DNA from: Opitutia bacterium UBA7397
GTDB lineage: Bacteria; Verrucomicrobiota; Verrucomicrobiia; Opitutales; UBA953
DNA length: 16,893 bases
Reading direction: 5' to 3'
NCBI GenBank assembly: GCA_002470605.1
Contig: DKND01000044.1
Span: 118,906 to 135,798, forward strand
Part shown: piece by piece, positions 15,601 through 16,893 of the stretch
Numbering within the stretch: the first letter of the stretch is position 1
How the letters are laid out: every line of letters begins with the position of its first letter
Notes under the pieces: model-generated
The model's database searches: none
What the model was told of the DNA's origin: nothing
Seen by the model: the letters and a program-made list of their open reading frames with translations, nothing else
Program-made: the position numbers and the translations under genes

Positions 15601-15749
15601 AAGGCAAGGCAGATTTGAAAACGAAGAAGAAAGCTCCGGTCGCATCCGGTCAGGCATCCGTGAAGATTCCCTCGGACCCCTCCCTCGCCGCCCTCACCCT
15701 CGTCTGCTCCACCATCATGGCAAGCGACGCTGCCGTCACCTCACGCTAA
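12648..15749 (+). CDS. Secreted PSCyt1/DUF1549/LamG-like/DUF1553 protein (planctomycete-type cytochrome family)
   Basis: This large protein (1033 aa from 12648) belongs to the cytochrome-containing family abundant in Planctomycetota and Verrucomicrobiota; its function is not established. In order: a signal-like helix (about 8-26); a PSCyt1 domain with heme motif CYGCH (45-49), GLRLD and EIMPPP with a possible axial Met (101-106); DUF1549 (about 153-365) with LTGLPPT (189-195), RYADTWGY (237-244) and a second heme-type motif CSRCHDHKYDP (335-345); a LamG/concanavalin-like insert (about 422-640) with GTWQRVTVTYDG and IYLDG; then DUF1553 (from about 760) with RWMTDPKHPLTSR and NRLWAQVFGSGLV. A Lys-rich linker lies near the C-terminus. 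It is followed five bases later by a DUF1501 gene, the usual partner. Start alternatives are 12543 and 12666. Confidence 0.9.
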   Translation: MCPTPTMSSSCNIVVLVSLLGITSYGADESVDFNREVRPILSDRCYGCHGPDANKGRKAGLRLDESEGATKKLKSGEIAVVPGDIEKSAMIPRIFSTDPEEIMPPPELHRPLSAKEKDILKRWVKQGAKYDPHWAFVSPVAHAAPAVADPSWPKDPLDAFVAVQAAKAGLKLSPPADRATLLRRASFALTGLPPTNGEVDAFLADKSADAYEKRVDALLASPRFGEHLAVNWLDLSRYADTWGYTGDNPMFAWPWRDWVLKAFNDNKPYDEFLTEQLAGDLLPDPTQEQRVATAYNRLHRMTFEGGSIAEEFRQDGINDRVMTAGYGFMGLTLECSRCHDHKYDPISQRDYYSMAAMFGDQNENGLLSYHGEVPPPFVRLFKSDADRNKEAELRATVRAAEQGLVTTRNVTEKVAVTVPTPLAHFPLESFTKTGVDDSVAGRKPAKFERRGSPEDLQLVPGVKGQAVKFDGDAGFILPEFKQLGRFDAFTFSAFLRLGEKNARATVLHATGRYTGDGDASGVELLVDHGKLRWSMIHLWPNSAVSIETATEFPVGTWQRVTVTYDGSSKAAGLHIYLDGREAKTTILRDTLNAKPRDNALEIGSRSRDAGFRNGSLDEIQLWRTSLTAAEVAVLHGADALTLPELVLAEHARLRANPTYTQAWSRLQEALRALAAHQDSAPAFFAMEHSDLAPKSYVLTRGEYDKPDLSKLCEPGVPARIFPWNDSLPKNRLGLARWMTDPKHPLTSRVMINRLWAQVFGSGLVNSSENLGMQGDLPSHPELLDTLAVDFIHSGWNTKAMLRRLVLSATFRQSSTPTAEAREKDPSNKYLARGPVLRLTAEMVRDQALLAAGTLVEKVGGESVQESANRRSLYTYRKRTAPPDNMLIFDAGSREVCQPKRLNTNTPLQALVLLNNTGFVEAAKNLAIKVSKSAAEPTAQISQAFRNVCTRDPRPSELAALNELYIAQKANPPQFAQVVSTPTKPEGKADLKTKKKAPVASGQASVKIPSDPSLAALTLVCSTIMASDAAVTSR

Positions 15750-15754
15750 TCACC

Positions 15755-16893
15755 ATGCATTCCCCTAAGCCTTGCTACGATAGCCTGATACAACCCACAC
15801 GGCGCCATTTCCTCGGCACCTCTGCGCTGGGCATAGGCGCTTTGGCCATGCGCAGCCTCGTCGGCGATGCGCACGCAGCACCGCTCCCCAAAGGCACGCA
15901 CTTCCCGGCCAAAGCGAAACGCGTCATCTACCTTTTCCAAGCCGGCGGGCCTTCTCAATTTGAGACCTTCGACCCTAAGCCTTTGCTTCGGGAAAAGAAC
16001 GGCCAGCCCTTGCCGGACTCGGTGCGACAAGGCCAACGTCTTACCGGCATGAGCGGATACCAGGCGACGCTTCCACTCGCTGGCGCTTTCACGGATTTCA
16101 AGAAATATGGACAATGCGGCACGGAATATAGCGACCTCATGAGTCACACAGGCGAAGTCGCCGACGACCTTTGCGTCATCCGGACGATGCACACCGAAGC
16201 CATCAATCACGACCCGGCGATCACATTCTTCTGCTCCGGCAACCAAGTCGCCGGTCGGCCTTCCATGGGCGCCTGGGCTTCTTATGGCCTGGGGAGCATG
16301 AACGAAAATCTTCCAGCGTTCATCGTCATGGTCTCGCAAGACGCGACCAAAGATCAGCCGCTTTATTCGCGCCTCTGGGGTTCAGGATTCCTGCCTTCCG
16401 AACATCAAGGAGTTCAATTCAAAGCCGGCAAAGAGCCGGTTCTATTCCTGACCAACCCCGAAGGCGTTTCGCCCCATGCGCGTCGCAGCATGCTCGATGC
16501 CCTCGGCAAACTTAACGCCGACCAGAGGGCCACCGAACTTGATCCGGAAGTAGATGCTCGTTTAGCCCAAGCGGAAATGGCTTATCGCATGCAAACCAGC
16601 GTGCCCGAAGTCGCTGACCTCTCCAAGGAGTCCGCTGCCACTCTCGCGATGTACGGGGAGAGCGTAAAGACGCCCGGATCCTTTGCGGCAAATTGCTTGC
16701 AGGCCCGTAGACTTGTCGAAAAAGGCGTACGCTTCGTCCAACTCTTCCACCAAGGATGGGATCAACACGGAGGCCTGCCCAACGGCATCAAACGCCAGTG
16801 CAAACAAACCGACCAAGCCTCGGCGGCGCTGATCAAGGACCTTAAACAACGCGGCCTGCTCGAAGACACTTTGGTGATCTGGGGCGGAGAATT
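15755..16893 (+). CDS. Tat-exported DUF1501 protein, partial (C-terminus beyond window)
   Basis: DUF1501 proteins belong to the alkaline-phosphatase/sulfatase-like superfamily and nearly always sit beside DUF1549/DUF1553 proteins; their substrate is unknown. The first 379 residues are present and the frame is open at the window end. A twin-arginine signal is visible (TRRHFLGTSALGIGALA at 15-31). Family motifs follow: YLFQAGGPSQFETFDPKP (59-76), VIRTMHTEAINHDPA (141-155), GRPSMGAWASYGLG (167-180), the metal-site-like GWDQHGG (334-340) and LVIWGGE (373-379), which normally continues into the metal-binding FGR motif. The start is five bases after the stop of the upstream gene, so the two are surely co-transcribed and probably act together in the periplasm. 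Confidence 0.92.
   Translation, partial: MHSPKPCYDSLIQPTRRHFLGTSALGIGALAMRSLVGDAHAAPLPKGTHFPAKAKRVIYLFQAGGPSQFETFDPKPLLREKNGQPLPDSVRQGQRLTGMSGYQATLPLAGAFTDFKKYGQCGTEYSDLMSHTGEVADDLCVIRTMHTEAINHDPAITFFCSGNQVAGRPSMGAWASYGLGSMNENLPAFIVMVSQDATKDQPLYSRLWGSGFLPSEHQGVQFKAGKEPVLFLTNPEGVSPHARRSMLDALGKLNADQRATELDPEVDARLAQAEMAYRMQTSVPEVADLSKESAATLAMYGESVKTPGSFAANCLQARRLVEKGVRFVQLFHQGWDQHGGLPNGIKRQCKQTDQASAALIKDLKQRGLLEDTLVIWGGE

Noticed and set aside
15746..16339. 197-codon minus-strand frame opposite the DUF1501 gene
   Set aside because: Shadow of the DUF1501 reading frame, which has a Tat signal and family motifs.

Overview
The window looks like a chromosomal stretch from a Verrucomicrobiota bacterium, possibly Opitutae-like; Planctomycetota is the main alternative. 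The evidence is the secreted cytochrome/DUF1549/DUF1553 protein followed at once by a Tat-exported DUF1501 protein, a Tat-exported Gfo/Idh/MocA oxidoreductase, and a complete rod-shape and peptidoglycan gene set, which argues against Planctomycetota. The lineage is inferred from gene content only.

Layout. Positions 1-647 (minus) hold the N-terminal part of a Tat-exported Gfo/Idh/MocA oxidoreductase cut by the window edge. Across a 205-base divergent spacer lies mreB-mreC-mreD-mrdA (853-5394, plus), the elongasome scaffold and its transpeptidase PBP2. The mrdA stop overlaps the stop of a convergent L,D-transpeptidase (YkuD) gene (5391-5951, minus), whose start region in turn overlaps the divergent start of asd (5945-6964). 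Asd is followed by a short RlmB-type rRNA methyltransferase (6973-7536), then two tandem lysine tRNAs (UUU and CUU anticodons), each enclosed by its own leader/trailer inverted repeat.

On the minus strand, read from 12374 down to 7856, is a tight operon: glmM, a GlmU-type acetyltransferase without a normal uridylyltransferase domain, glmS, and a small basic protein with two tandem zinc-ribbon-like repeats. This operon supplies amino-sugar precursors for the wall whose assembly machinery lies on the other side of the tRNAs. From a 273-base divergent spacer with two inverted repeats, a plus-strand pair begins: a large secreted PSCyt1/DUF1549/LamG-like/DUF1553 protein (12648-15749) and a Tat-exported DUF1501 protein (15755 to the window end).

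The core theme is cell-envelope synthesis: GlcN-6-P to GlcNAc-1-P (GlmS, GlmM, GlmU-like), the diaminopimelate branch point (Asd), D,D-crosslinking during elongation (Mre/PBP2) and possible L,D-crosslinking (YkuD). Both flanks carry secreted proteins of the accessory type abundant in this phylum group. The observations most worth checking are the leader-trailer stems of the two tRNA genes, the exact-spacing duplicated zinc-ribbon protein, the monofunctional-looking GlmU, and the L,D-transpeptidase gene wedged with overlaps at both ends. I saw no CRISPR array, insertion sequence, prophage or defence system.
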